This document shows, piece by piece, positions 1-7,860 of a DNA stretch of 64,000 bases. This stretch comes from Bradyrhizobium sp. (GTDB lineage Bacteria > Pseudomonadota > Alphaproteobacteria > Rhizobiales > Xanthobacteraceae). The stretch spans positions 1-64,000 of the forward strand of contig NZ_JAUSLT010000037.1 in NCBI RefSeq assembly GCF_030646015.1. Reading direction: 5' to 3'. The translations under genes were made by a program, and so were the position numbers. Each line of letters opens with the position of its first letter. The first letter of the stretch is position 1. The notes beneath the pieces were generated by a model that did not search any database, had not been told where the DNA came from, and saw nothing but the letters and a program-made list of their open reading frames with translations.

Positions 1-130
1 TCATCAGCGCCTCGCGCTTCTTGATCAGATGCAGCGCCGCGCGCCGCGCCGAACGCGGGCCGAGCCCCGGCAGCCGCGCCAGCAGCTGGATCAGGCGTTC
101 GATTTCGGGACCGGCAACAGCAGAAGCCAT
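1..130 (-). CDS. recR: Recombination protein RecR (N-terminal part, cut by window edge)
   Basis: Only the first 43 residues lie in the window; the rest runs off the left edge. The visible part starts [20 protein letters not shown] and continues with [15 protein letters not shown], the helix-hairpin-helix region that opens RecR. RecR works with RecO (and RecF) to load RecA on gapped DNA. The ATG lies 5 bp after the ybaB stop codon, so recR is the last visible gene of the dnaX-ybaB-recR run, an arrangement known from many bacteria. The identification rests on this short N-terminus plus gene order; the zinc and Toprim domains cannot be checked here. Confidence 0.9.
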   Translation of the reverse strand, partial: MASAVAGPEIERLIQLLARLPGLGPRSARRAALHLIKKREALM

Positions 131-135
131 CTGGG

Positions 136-456
136 CTAGCCGAGCCCCAGTCCGGGCGGCAGTCCAAGCCCGCCGGTCAGCGCCTGCATCTTCTCCTGCA
201 TCGCGGCTTCCGCCTTGCGCTGCGCGTCGTTGAGTGCGGTCACCAGCAGGTCCTCGAGGATTTCGCGCTCGTCCGCCTTCACCAGTGACGGGTCGATCTT
301 GACCGCCTTCACCTGCATCTTCGCGGTCATCCGCACGCTGACGAGACCACCGCCGGAAATGCCCTCGACCTCGACATTGCCGAGCTCTTCCTGCATCGCC
401 TGCATCTTGGATTGCAGCTGGGCCGCCTGTTTCATCATGCCGAGAAAATCAGCCAT
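136..456 (-). CDS. ybaB: YbaB/EbfC family nucleoid-associated protein
   Basis: A 106-residue protein starting [18 protein letters not shown], the typical YbaB/EbfC opening with a long amphipathic helix, followed by the conserved [20 protein letters not shown] beta region and a C-terminal helical part ending in a Gly/Leu/Pro-rich tail. Family members are small dimeric DNA-binding proteins, usually encoded between dnaX and recR exactly as here. An ATG five codons upstream (MKETF) is in frame, but the MADFLG start matches the family and leaves a 20-bp gap after dnaX. The precise cellular role of the family is not settled. Confidence 0.93.
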   Translation of the reverse strand: MADFLGMMKQAAQLQSKMQAMQEELGNVEVEGISGGGLVSVRMTAKMQVKAVKIDPSLVKADEREILEDLLVTALNDAQRKAEAAMQEKMQALTGGLGLPPGLGLG

Positions 457-476
457 GAATGTTTCCTTCAAACGCT

Positions 477-2339
477 CTAGAGATCGTCATTGTCGGGAGT
501 CTCGGCGGGGTCCTCACCGCCAACATCGGATTCCGACGGCTCGGGGGCAAGCTTGCGCACCTCGACCACCTTGGCGCCGGGAAACCGCGCCAGCACCTCC
601 TGCACCCTGGGATCGGCTTCGGCGGCGCGCTCGCGCTGGTTCTTCTGGATTTCGTTCTGCGAACGCAGCGTCGCCTGTCCAGGCTCGTTGGACACGATCA
701 CGGTCCAGCGCCGCCCGGTCCATTGTTCCAGCTTGCGCGAGAGATCGTTGACCAGGGTCCGCGGCGCGGTGGGCTCCAGCGCAAGCTCGAGCCGTCCGTC
801 CTCGATGCGGACCAGCCGGACATGGGCTTCCAGCGCACCCTTGATCATGAGATCGCGCTTCTCGCCGGCCAGCGCCACCAGTTCGGGGAAGCTGGCGATT
901 TTCATCGCCGCCGGCGCGGACTGCGCATCAGCTACCGGTGCGCTCATCTGCGGACGCGCTGACGCCTCGGCGCTGGCGCGCGGCGCGGAAGATGCGCGGG
1001 CTGCTGAAGATGACGCTGAGGATGACATCGAGGACACCGTCGATGCCGAGGTGGCCCGCGCCGACGCCGAACCCGATGCGACCACCGGCGAGGCGCCGCC
1101 ATTCTGGTCCAGCATCCGGATCGCCTCGTCCGGCGTCGGCATGTCCGCGACATAGGCGATGCGCACCAGCACCATTTCGGCCGCGGCCGCCGGCCGGGTC
1201 GCGGCCTGCACCTCGGTGATGCCCTTGAGCAGCATCTGCCACATCCGCGACAGGATGCGCATCGAGAGCTTTGAAGCAAAGTCGCGGGCGCGCACCCGCT
1301 CGGTTTCGCCGAACGCGACATTGTCGGCGGTGGCCGGCACGATCTTGACCCGGGTGACGAAATTGACGAACTCGGCGAGATCGCTCAGCACCACGATCGG
1401 GTCGGCGCCGGTATCGTATTGCTCGCGGAATTCCCGGAACGCGCTGGCGATGTCACCACGCGCCAGCGAATCGAACAGGTCGATCACCCTTGTGCGGTCG
1501 GCGAGGCCCAGCATCTGCCGCACCGCATCGGCGCGCACCGGGCCGGCCGCATGCGCGATGGCCTGGTCGAACAGCGACAGCGAATCGCGCACCGAGCCTT
1601 CCGCCGCGCGGGCGATGATGCCGAGCGCTTCCGGCTCGACCTCGACGTTTTCCTTGCCCGCGATATTGCCGAGGTGTTTCATCAGGACGTCGGCCTCGAC
1701 CCGGCGCAGGTCGAAACGCTGGCAGCGCGACAGCACCGTGACCGGGACTTTGCGGATTTCGGTGGTGGCGAACACGAATTTGGCGTGTTCCGGCGGCTCT
1801 TCCAGCGTCTTCAAGAAGGCGTTGAAGGCCGCGGTCGAGAGCATGTGGACTTCGTCGATGATGTAGACCTTGTAGCGCGCGCTGGCCGGCGCATAGCGCA
1901 CGCTGTCGTTGATCTGGCGCACGTCGTCGACGCCGGTATGGGAGGCAGCGTCCATTTCCAGCACATCCATGTGCCGGCTTTCCATGATGGCCTGGCAGTG
2001 CACGCCGGGCACCGGCATGTGGATGGTCGGCCCCTTCACCGAGCCGTCCGGCAGCTCGTAATTCAGCGCGCGGGCGAGGATCCGCGCCGTGGTGGTCTTG
2101 CCGACGCCGCGCACCCCGGTCAGGATCCAGGCCTGCGGAATCCGGCCGGTTTCGAACGCGTTCGACACGGTGCGGACCACGGCGTCCTGGCCGATCAGAT
2201 CTTCAAAACTGGAGGGGCGGTATTTGCGCGCCAGCACCCGGTAATGCTTGCCGGCCTGCGGCGGGCCACCAAGGTCGAAACCGCCCTGATGGACGCTTTC
2301 GGGATCGTTGGGCGTTACGGGAGTGCCAGCGTCGGTCAT
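477..2339 (-). CDS. dnaX: DNA polymerase III subunit gamma/tau
   Basis: A 620-residue clamp-loader ATPase subunit. The AAA+ module is plain: Walker [12 protein letters not shown] (about residues 74-84), Walker [10 protein letters not shown] (159-167), sensor 1 [10 protein letters not shown] and the SRC arginine-finger region (204-206). A Ser/Ala-rich linker at about 420-470 leads into a tau-type C-terminus. Between Walker A and Walker B, where E. coli DnaX carries four zinc-binding Cys, only one Cys (C115) remains, so the zinc module looks lost. The gene heads the run dnaX-ybaB-recR and is preceded by the 4.5S RNA gene on the same strand. No slippery A-run suggesting a programmed frameshift was noticed. 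Confidence 0.96.
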   Translation of the reverse strand: MTDAGTPVTPNDPESVHQGGFDLGGPPQAGKHYRVLARKYRPSSFEDLIGQDAVVRTVSNAFETGRIPQAWILTGVRGVGKTTTARILARALNYELPDGSVKGPTIHMPVPGVHCQAIMESRHMDVLEMDAASHTGVDDVRQINDSVRYAPASARYKVYIIDEVHMLSTAAFNAFLKTLEEPPEHAKFVFATTEIRKVPVTVLSRCQRFDLRRVEADVLMKHLGNIAGKENVEVEPEALGIIARAAEGSVRDSLSLFDQAIAHAAGPVRADAVRQMLGLADRTRVIDLFDSLARGDIASAFREFREQYDTGADPIVVLSDLAEFVNFVTRVKIVPATADNVAFGETERVRARDFASKLSMRILSRMWQMLLKGITEVQAATRPAAAAEMVLVRIAYVADMPTPDEAIRMLDQNGGASPVVASGSASARATSASTVSSMSSSASSSAARASSAPRASAEASARPQMSAPVADAQSAPAAMKIASFPELVALAGEKRDLMIKGALEAHVRLVRIEDGRLELALEPTAPRTLVNDLSRKLEQWTGRRWTVIVSNEPGQATLRSQNEIQKNQRERAAEADPRVQEVLARFPGAKVVEVRKLAPEPSESDVGGEDPAETPDNDDL

Positions 2340-2447
2340 CGATCGATCCGCAATGTGTGTCTCTCGAAGCCGGCTTGCGGAACGGGAACTGAATCAAGCG
2401 CATGACGGGATGGCCCATCTAGCGCGATTCGCTCGAAAAAACAGGTA

Positions 2448-2547
2448 GGAGACTGACGAGCGACCCGATCCGGACCTCGTTAGGGCTGCTTCCTTCCGGA
2501 CCTGACCCGGTTGGCGAGTGGCTCGTCCACCGCCAATCTCCCGGTCC
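2448..2547 (-). ncRNA. ffs: Signal recognition particle RNA, small bacterial type (4.5S RNA)
   Basis: Read on the minus strand the segment contains GGTCAGGTCCGGAAGGAAGC, the near-invariant apical Ffh-binding region of bacterial SRP RNA, followed by AGCCCTAACGAGG. The arms close as a long hairpin: GGGAG near the 5' end pairs with CTCC at the 3' end, and GACGAGC pairs with GCTCGTC. A run of six T follows on the minus strand about 7 bases past the proposed 3' end and probably ends transcription. The RNA scaffolds Ffh for co-translational targeting to the membrane. Its place just upstream of dnaX is common in alphaproteobacteria. The ends are good to a few bases. Confidence 0.93.
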
Positions 2548-2621
2548 TTATTTGGGGCTAAAAGCCCCGGAAAGCAAGCGGGGTCCTCGGCTGGCTTAGG
2601 TGCCGGAAACGCCCAAATTCG

Positions 2622-2751
2622 TCATGGCCGGGAATAGCCGTCCAAGGGACGGCGTCGCTTCCGCTCGCCTATGCCCGGCCATCCACGCCCTTCTTTCCAG
2701 CGACCCACGAAAAAAGACGTGGATGCCCGGCATAAAGCCGGGCATGACGGG
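2622..2751. repeat. Palindromic intergenic repeat, GTCATG..CCGG type (copy 1)
   Basis: The segment opens with GTCATGGCCGGGAATAG and closes with AAGCCGGGCATGACGG, so the ends are inverted copies; a second inner pair surrounds CCATCCACGCC / GGATGCCCGGC. It fills most of the gap between the 4.5S RNA gene and the HIT gene. It resembles the repeat at 12.5 kb in its outer ends but not in its middle. No protein-coding signal was seen. Confidence 0.7.
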
Positions 2752-2805
2752 TGTTGTTTGCAGCTGCCGTCTCTGCGACGCTGCCGCGCTTGTTCGAGAA
2801 CCCAC

Positions 2806-3231
2806 ATGCCTTCTGACGCTCCCGCCTGGTCGCTGCACTCCCAGCTCAAGAAAGACACCATCGACATCGGCGACCTGCCGCTGTGCAAGGTGCTGGTCAT
2901 CAAGGACGCGCATTACCCCTGGCTGCTGCTGGTGCCGCGCCGGGCCGACGCCGTCGAGATCATCGACCTCGCCGAGGTCGAGCAGGCGCAATTGATGACG
3001 GAAACGTCCCGTGTCGCCCGTGCCCTCAAAGAAGTCACCAAGTGCGACAAGCTGAATATCGCAGCGCTGGGCAATCTGGTGCCGCAGCTGCACGTCCATG
3101 TCATCGCGCGCCGCACCAGCGATGCCGCCTGGCCGCGCCCGGTCTGGGGGGTGATGCCGCCGCTCGCGCATGACGCCGAAGAAGTCCAGAATTTCATCAG
3201 CGCGCTTCGTCGCAAGATTTGGCTTGGTTGA
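2806..3231 (+). CDS. HIT (histidine triad) family protein
   Basis: A 141-residue HIT-fold protein, a family of nucleotide hydrolases and transferases acting on phosphoramidate or phosphoanhydride bonds. The triad region reads VPQLHVHVIARR: Gln94, His96, His98, so the first His of HxHxHxx is Gln while the middle (nucleophile) and last His are kept. N-terminal LLLVPRRADAVEIIDL is typical of the fold. The ATG at MPSDAPAW was chosen because upstream codons fall in the palindromic repeat. It ends 4 bp before nudC, so the two are probably co-transcribed; both act on small nucleotide compounds. The substrate cannot be told from sequence. Confidence 0.88.
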   Translation: MPSDAPAWSLHSQLKKDTIDIGDLPLCKVLVIKDAHYPWLLLVPRRADAVEIIDLAEVEQAQLMTETSRVARALKEVTKCDKLNIAALGNLVPQLHVHVIARRTSDAAWPRPVWGVMPPLAHDAEEVQNFISALRRKIWLG

Positions 3232-3235
3232 ACCC

Positions 3236-4186
3236 ATGACAGCATTCGATTCCTTTCCACTCGGCCGTCCCGCCTTCGTCACCAACATTCTCGATCGCGC
3301 CGCGCATCTGCGCGGCAATGACGAGAAACTGTTCGCGCTGGAGGGGCATCGCGACGCCCGCGCCTATGTGGTGCACCGCGATTCGCTGGTGGTGAAGCAG
3401 GACGCCGGTGGCCCCCGCGCGCTGCTGACCATCGACGAGGCGCTGAAATACGGCGCCAACCCCGGCACGATTTTTCTCGGCCTGCGCGAGGGTGCTGCGG
3501 TGTTCGGCATGGGCATCTCGGCGGCCTCGGTTGAAAAGCTGCTGACCCGCGACGACGTCGCCGTCACCGAACTGCGCGGCATGGCGATGCAGGGCGTGGT
3601 GCCGCCCGAACAGCTGTCGGCGATCGCGATGGCGAAATCGATGGTGAGCTGGCATCAGCGCCACGGCTATTGCGCCAATTGCGGAACCCGCACGGCGATG
3701 AAGGAAGGCGGCTGGAAGCGCGACTGCCCGAGCTGCAAGGCCGAGCATTTTCCCCGCACCGACCCGGTGGTGATCATGCTGGTGACCTCGGGCGACAAAT
3801 GCCTGCTGGGGCGGCAGAAGCAGTTTCCCGCGGGCATGTGGTCGTGTCTGGCGGGCTTCGTCGAAGCCGCCGAAACCATCGAGGACGCGGTCCGCCGCGA
3901 GATCTTCGAGGAATCCGGAATTCGCTGCACCGACGTGAATTATTACATGACGCAGCCCTGGCCCTATCCGTCATCCCTGATGATCGGCTGCACCGCGCGC
4001 GCCACCACCGAAGACATCATCGTCGACCATATGGAGCTCGAGGATGCCCGCTGGTTTACCCGCGCCGAGGCGACGCTGATGATCAAGCGGGAGCATCCCG
4101 ACGGCCTCGCCGGCCCGCATCCGTTCGCGATCGCCCATCATTTGCTGGGGCGCTGGCTGCATGAGGGCCCGGACGCACGCGCATAG
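3236..4186 (+). CDS. nudC: NAD(+)/NADH pyrophosphatase NudC
   Basis: A 316-residue Nudix hydrolase. A four-Cys zinc ribbon (C146, C149, C164, C167) precedes the Nudix box GFVEAAETIEDAVRREIFEE (starting about residue 207), with the expected REhxEE core. Shortly after it comes TQPWPYPSS, the NADH-diphosphatase signature (SQPWPFPxS in E. coli), which separates NudC from other Nudix enzymes. NudC splits NAD(H) into NMN(H) and AMP and removes NAD caps from RNA in E. coli. The start MTAFDSF lies 4 bp after the HIT stop. Length and domain order are normal. Confidence 0.95.
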   Translation: MTAFDSFPLGRPAFVTNILDRAAHLRGNDEKLFALEGHRDARAYVVHRDSLVVKQDAGGPRALLTIDEALKYGANPGTIFLGLREGAAVFGMGISAASVEKLLTRDDVAVTELRGMAMQGVVPPEQLSAIAMAKSMVSWHQRHGYCANCGTRTAMKEGGWKRDCPSCKAEHFPRTDPVVIMLVTSGDKCLLGRQKQFPAGMWSCLAGFVEAAETIEDAVRREIFEESGIRCTDVNYYMTQPWPYPSSLMIGCTARATTEDIIVDHMELEDARWFTRAEATLMIKREHPDGLAGPHPFAIAHHLLGRWLHEGPDARA

Positions 4187-4252
4187 CGGGGAACACGCCA
4201 TGGTTCCATCCATTAACCCCGGACACAGGTTCCGGCAGAACGCGGAGCCGCT

Positions 4253-5230
4253 ATGACGGATTCCCGCACGAACTTTCACGCTGCCGCGCCAAAAATCCCG
4301 CCGCGCATCCTCTGTATCGGTATGCCGGTGCGCGACCTGACGTTCCGCGTCAGCGGCGTCCCGGCGCGCGGCTCCAAGGAGAACGCCACCCATTTCGACG
4401 AGATCTGCGGCGGCAACGCGCTCAATGCCGCGATCGGCATTGTGCGCCTCGGCGGGCGCGCCTCGATCTGCGGCCCGATGGGCGACGCCCGCGAAGCGTC
4501 CAGCCGCTTCATCTTCGAAAAACTCGCGCATGAGGGCATCGAGACCAAGCACATCATGCACCTGCCGGGGCTGGTGACGCCGATCTCGACCGTCATGGTC
4601 GATCCCAGCGGCGAGCGCACCATCGTGACCTTCCGCGATCCGGAGCTGTGGAAGGTGCGGCTGCCCAGCACCGAAAAGCTGCTGGAGGATTGCGCCGCCA
4701 TCCTCACCGAGAGCCGCGCCGCGGAATTCTGCACGGATTTGTGCGCCGAGGCCCGCCGCCGCGGCATTCCCGTGGTGGTGGACGTCGACCGCGCAATGTC
4801 GCTGCGCGAGGGCCTGCTGAATGCGTCATCGCATCTGGTGTTCTCGAGCGAACCGTTACAGGAGACCGCCGGCATCGCCGACGACGGCGAGGCGCTGAAA
4901 AAGATTGCAAAACTGACGCCGTCATTCCTGGCTGGGACGCGCGGGCCGAAAGGCACGATCTGGCTCGACGAGCAGGGCCATCTGCAGGAGACGCCGGCTT
5001 TCCCGGTCCACACCGTCGACACGCTGGGAGCCGGCGATGTTTTCCATGGCGCGTTCGCGCTCGCGATCACTGAAAAGCAGGAATTGCGGCAGGCGCTGCG
5101 GTTCGCCTCCGCCGCCGCGGCGCTGAAATGCACCCGCCATGGCGGCGCCTTTGCCGCCCCGCAACGTGTTGAAGTGGAACAGCTTTTGAGCCAGGGCCAA
5201 CCTGCCGCCCCGGCGGAGGGTGACCAATAA
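4253..5230 (+). CDS. PfkB family carbohydrate kinase
   Basis: A 325-residue ribokinase-fold sugar kinase. The N-terminal substrate region holds CGGNALNAAI (about 52-61) and GDAREASS; the C-terminal PfkB signature DTLGAGDVFHGAFA starts at D256, with D262 the expected catalytic base and GAGD the anion hole. The protein should transfer phosphate from ATP to a sugar hydroxyl in the cytoplasm. The substrate is not evident: neighbours are nudC upstream and an Lrp-type regulator downstream, neither of which names a pathway. Other readings within the family (fructokinase-, KDG kinase- or sulfofructose kinase-like) remain possible. Confidence 0.9.
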   Translation: MTDSRTNFHAAAPKIPPRILCIGMPVRDLTFRVSGVPARGSKENATHFDEICGGNALNAAIGIVRLGGRASICGPMGDAREASSRFIFEKLAHEGIETKHIMHLPGLVTPISTVMVDPSGERTIVTFRDPELWKVRLPSTEKLLEDCAAILTESRAAEFCTDLCAEARRRGIPVVVDVDRAMSLREGLLNASSHLVFSSEPLQETAGIADDGEALKKIAKLTPSFLAGTRGPKGTIWLDEQGHLQETPAFPVHTVDTLGAGDVFHGAFALAITEKQELRQALRFASAAAALKCTRHGGAFAAPQRVEVEQLLSQGQPAAPAEGDQ

Positions 5231-5235
5231 CGGGC

Positions 5236-5262
5236 TTGTCTTAGAAGAATTTTCTCTATATG
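5236..5262 (+). promoter_or_regulatory. Possible promoter and operator of the Lrp-type regulator
   Basis: TTGTCT followed 15 bp later by TATATG resembles a sigma-70 type promoter with a short spacer. The spacer contains AGAAGAATTTTCT, a near-palindrome of the AT-rich form often bound by Lrp/AsnC proteins, which commonly repress their own genes. This is pattern matching only. Confidence 0.35.
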
Positions 5263-5300
5263 AGGGTAATTAGCGCCTCAGATGGAACAAAGTTCTTCTC

Positions 5301-5804
5301 ATGACCGACGTTGCCCTTCAGATCACCGAGCCCAACCGCCGCCTCGACGCCATCGACCGCAAGATCCTGACCGTGCTGCAGGAAGACGCCTCGCTCTCGG
5401 TCGCCGAGATCGGCGACCGCGTCGGGCTGTCGTCGACCCCGTGCTGGAAACGGATCCAGCGGCTGGAGGCCGACGGGGTCATCCTGCGCCGCGTCGCGCT
5501 GGTCGACCAGAACAAGATCGGGCTCGGCATCACGGTGTTCGTCTCGGTCGAGAGCGCCGATCATTCCGAGGCCTGGCTCAGGACCTTTGCCGGCGCCGTC
5601 AGCGCGATGCCGGAGGTGATGGAGTTCTATCGCATGGCCGGCGACGTCGACTACATGCTGCGCGTCGTGGTCGCGGACATGGCGAGCTATGACGTGTTCT
5701 ACAAGAAACTGATCGGCGCGGTGCCGCTGAAGAACGTCACCTCGCGCTTTGCAATGGAAAAGATCAAGTCGGTGACCGCGCTGCCGGTACCGGCGGTAGC
5801 CTAG
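5301..5804 (+). CDS. Lrp/AsnC family transcriptional regulator
   Basis: A 167-residue regulator. An N-terminal winged helix-turn-helix (about residues 15-75) contains LDAIDRKILTVLQEDASLS and the recognition region SSTPCWKRIQRLEADGVI, both textbook Lrp/AsnC. The C-terminal part is the RAM ligand-binding/oligomerisation domain, with MPEVMEFYRMAGDVDYMLRV. Such proteins sense amino acids or related small molecules and control transport or metabolism genes. It stands as a single gene; the upstream gap contains an AT-rich palindrome that may be its own operator. The regulated genes cannot be named from this window. Confidence 0.94.
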   Translation: MTDVALQITEPNRRLDAIDRKILTVLQEDASLSVAEIGDRVGLSSTPCWKRIQRLEADGVILRRVALVDQNKIGLGITVFVSVESADHSEAWLRTFAGAVSAMPEVMEFYRMAGDVDYMLRVVVADMASYDVFYKKLIGAVPLKNVTSRFAMEKIKSVTALPVPAVA

Positions 5805-5876
5805 CAACCGCCACCCTCCGTACATCTACTGCGGGGTGTTCACTCGAAATTAGCATTGACCCGGTATCGAGTCTGA

Positions 5877-6224
5877 ATGGGTTCGGACCGGAATCTCACG
5901 ACCTCACGCTGGCCGTCCTGGCTCAACGCCACAGCCTTGTTGCTGGCCAGCGTCGTTGCGGTGGCCGCGCTCTCGCTCCAGGTTCGGCCCGGCGCCGAAA
6001 TCGTGGCTGTCGCCTTTCCGCCCTGGTGGAACACCCAGCAGATTTTCGAGGCCGCAGCCTCCGCTGACGCCGCCATTGTCAGAACCACCGCCCTTGCAGC
6101 CATTGTCGTGGTCAGGCCGACCGATCAGGAAGGCCTGAGCCGTTTGCGCCAGGCCGGCGCGTGGCTGACCATCGATCCCCAGGCCATTGCCGCCTGTTTC
6201 AACACTCCCGCCAAAGAAATCTGA
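5877..6224 (+). CDS. Small membrane-anchored protein of unknown function
   Basis: A 115-residue protein with one clear hydrophobic segment (about 17-36, ATALLLASVVAVAALSL) after a short basic N-terminus, so either an uncleaved signal anchor or a signal peptide. The rest is a small soluble domain (VVVRPTDQEGLSRLRQAGAW) expected outside the cytoplasm. No family was recognised. It ends 15 bp before the chemoreceptor gene on the same strand, so the two are probably one transcript and this protein may assist or tune the receptor; that is inference from position only. Confidence 0.6.
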   Translation: MGSDRNLTTSRWPSWLNATALLLASVVAVAALSLQVRPGAEIVAVAFPPWWNTQQIFEAAASADAAIVRTTALAAIVVVRPTDQEGLSRLRQAGAWLTIDPQAIAACFNTPAKEI

Positions 6225-6239
6225 GAAGGAAATCTGAGC

Positions 6240-7706
6240 ATGTATACCGGCAGCAAGGATCTCGACGCTCTGCGCGAAACCGCCAGCAAGGCGCTGATCG
6301 CGCTGCTCTGGCTGCATGTTCCGATTGCGATGGCCGTCGGCATGGCGCGCAGCGCCTGGCTGATACCGACCCTTCTCACGGCCGCCTTCGCCGTGGCGGC
6401 GACGTTGTCGTGGCGCGCCGCAGGCAATGGACTTTCGACCAGCCTCGTGGTCGCCGTCGCGCTGATGGGCGGGGTTTCGGTGTTTACCTGGGAGCTCGCC
6501 GGCCATCCCTGGCAGATCGACATGCACATGTACTTCTTCGCGGCGCTGGCCTGTCTTGTCGCCTATTGCGACGTCAGGCCGATCCTCGCCGGAACCGTTG
6601 CTGTCGCCCTGCATCATCTGGCGCTGAATTTCATCATTCCGGCGGCGATCTTCCCGGGCGGCGCCGACTTCGGCCGCGTGGTGCTTCACGCCGGCATTCT
6701 CATCCTCGAAGCCGCCGTGCTGGTGCTGGTTGCCTATCAACTGGAGCGGCTGTTCATGACGACGGCGCAGAAGACCGCCGAAGTCGAAGCCGCGACCGCC
6801 GCCGAGGCCCGCGCCACCGCCGAGCGCGGCCACGCCGAGCAGCAGGCCAGGCTGGAACGCGACGCGGCCAGGCAGCGGCTCGCCACCGAATTCGAGAGCA
6901 AGGTCGGCCATATCGTCGAGGCCGTCGCCGTGGCCGCCCGCGAAATGCAGGGCATGTCCTCGTCGATGAGCAACAGCAGCGGAGCAGCTGCGCGACAGAC
7001 CGCGGCGGCCGCTGCGGCGTCGACCCAGGCTTCGCTCAATGTCGGAACCGTGGCTTCGGCGGCCGAGGAACTGACGGCCTCGATCAGCGAGATTGCACAG
7101 CAGGCGACGCGCTCCGCCACCGTCACCGGAAAGGCGGCGGAAGAGGCCCGCCGCACCAACGCCGTGGTCGAGGGCCTCGCCGCGGGGACCCAGAAGATCG
7201 GCGAGGTCGTGACCTTGATCCAGAGCATCGCCAGCCAGACCAACCTGCTGGCCCTGAACGCCACGATCGAGGCCGCGCGCGCCGGCGAGCACGGCCGCGG
7301 CTTTGCGGTGGTGGCCAGCGAGGTCAAGGCCCTGGCCAATCAGACCGCGCAGGCGACCGAGGAAATCTCGTCGCAGATTCAAAGCATCCAGGCGGCGACC
7401 GGCGAGGCCGTCAGCGCCATCCAGGCGATCGGCGGCACCATCGCCGAGATCAACGAAATCTCCAACGCCATTGCGGCCGCGGTCGAGGAGCAGGGATCCG
7501 CGACCAGCGAGATCTCCGGCAACGTGCAACAGGCCGCGAACGGCACGCGCGAGGTCAACGAGAACATCGTCGGTGTCGCCGAGGCTTCCAGCGAGCTCGG
7601 CAGCTCGGCGTCGAAACTGCTGGACGCCGCGACGGGGCTATCGTCGCAGTCCGAACGGTTGAAATTCGAGGTCGGCAGCTTCCTGGGGTCGGTGCGCGCG
7701 GCGTAG
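6240..7706 (+). CDS. Methyl-accepting chemotaxis protein with six-helix membrane sensor
   Basis: A 488-residue chemoreceptor without a periplasmic Cache or four-helix sensor. Instead the first 172 residues form about six transmembrane helices (near 18-36, 39-58, 67-88, 95-112, 113-138, 147-172) with short loops and membrane-embedded His ([14 protein letters not shown]). A charged coiled coil (175-225) replaces a visible HAMP domain. The cytoplasmic signalling hairpin tip, with [19 protein letters not shown], starts about residue 326 and is highly conserved, so coupling to CheA/CheW is expected. The ligand is unknown; a membrane-embedded sensor suggests a hydrophobic, redox or proton-motive-force cue. 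No che genes are in the window. Confidence 0.92.
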   Translation: MYTGSKDLDALRETASKALIALLWLHVPIAMAVGMARSAWLIPTLLTAAFAVAATLSWRAAGNGLSTSLVVAVALMGGVSVFTWELAGHPWQIDMHMYFFAALACLVAYCDVRPILAGTVAVALHHLALNFIIPAAIFPGGADFGRVVLHAGILILEAAVLVLVAYQLERLFMTTAQKTAEVEAATAAEARATAERGHAEQQARLERDAARQRLATEFESKVGHIVEAVAVAAREMQGMSSSMSNSSGAAARQTAAAAAASTQASLNVGTVASAAEELTASISEIAQQATRSATVTGKAAEEARRTNAVVEGLAAGTQKIGEVVTLIQSIASQTNLLALNATIEAARAGEHGRGFAVVASEVKALANQTAQATEEISSQIQSIQAATGEAVSAIQAIGGTIAEINEISNAIAAAVEEQGSATSEISGNVQQAANGTREVNENIVGVAEASSELGSSASKLLDAATGLSSQSERLKFEVGSFLGSVRAA

Positions 7707-7717
7707 GCGAAGTTACG

Positions 7718-7856
7718 TGTCCCGGACGCGGCGCGGCACGAAGTGATGCGACGCAGAGCCGGGACCCAAGCAACGGGCTCCACGCAAGAAGCATGGGTCC
7801 CGGTTCTGCGGCGCACTATTTCGCTTCGCTCATATTGCGCCGCGCCCGGGACACGA
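7718..7856. repeat. Palindromic intergenic repeat, TCCCGG..CCGGGA type (copy 1)
   Basis: The segment begins GTGTCCCGGACGCGGCGC and ends GCGCCGCGCCCGGGACAC, an imperfect inverted pair. Inner arms GAGCCGGGACCCA and TGGGTCCCGGTTCTG form a second pair. It fills the gap between the convergent chemoreceptor and phosphomannomutase genes and may also act as a transcription stop. A related copy lies near 18.0 kb. Confidence 0.75.
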
Positions 7857-7860
7857 AAGA

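Noticed and set aside
2554..2568. GGGGCTAAAAGCCCC hairpin upstream of the 4.5S RNA as a terminator
   Set aside because: It is not followed by a T-run on either strand and lies upstream of the RNA start rather than after a gene.
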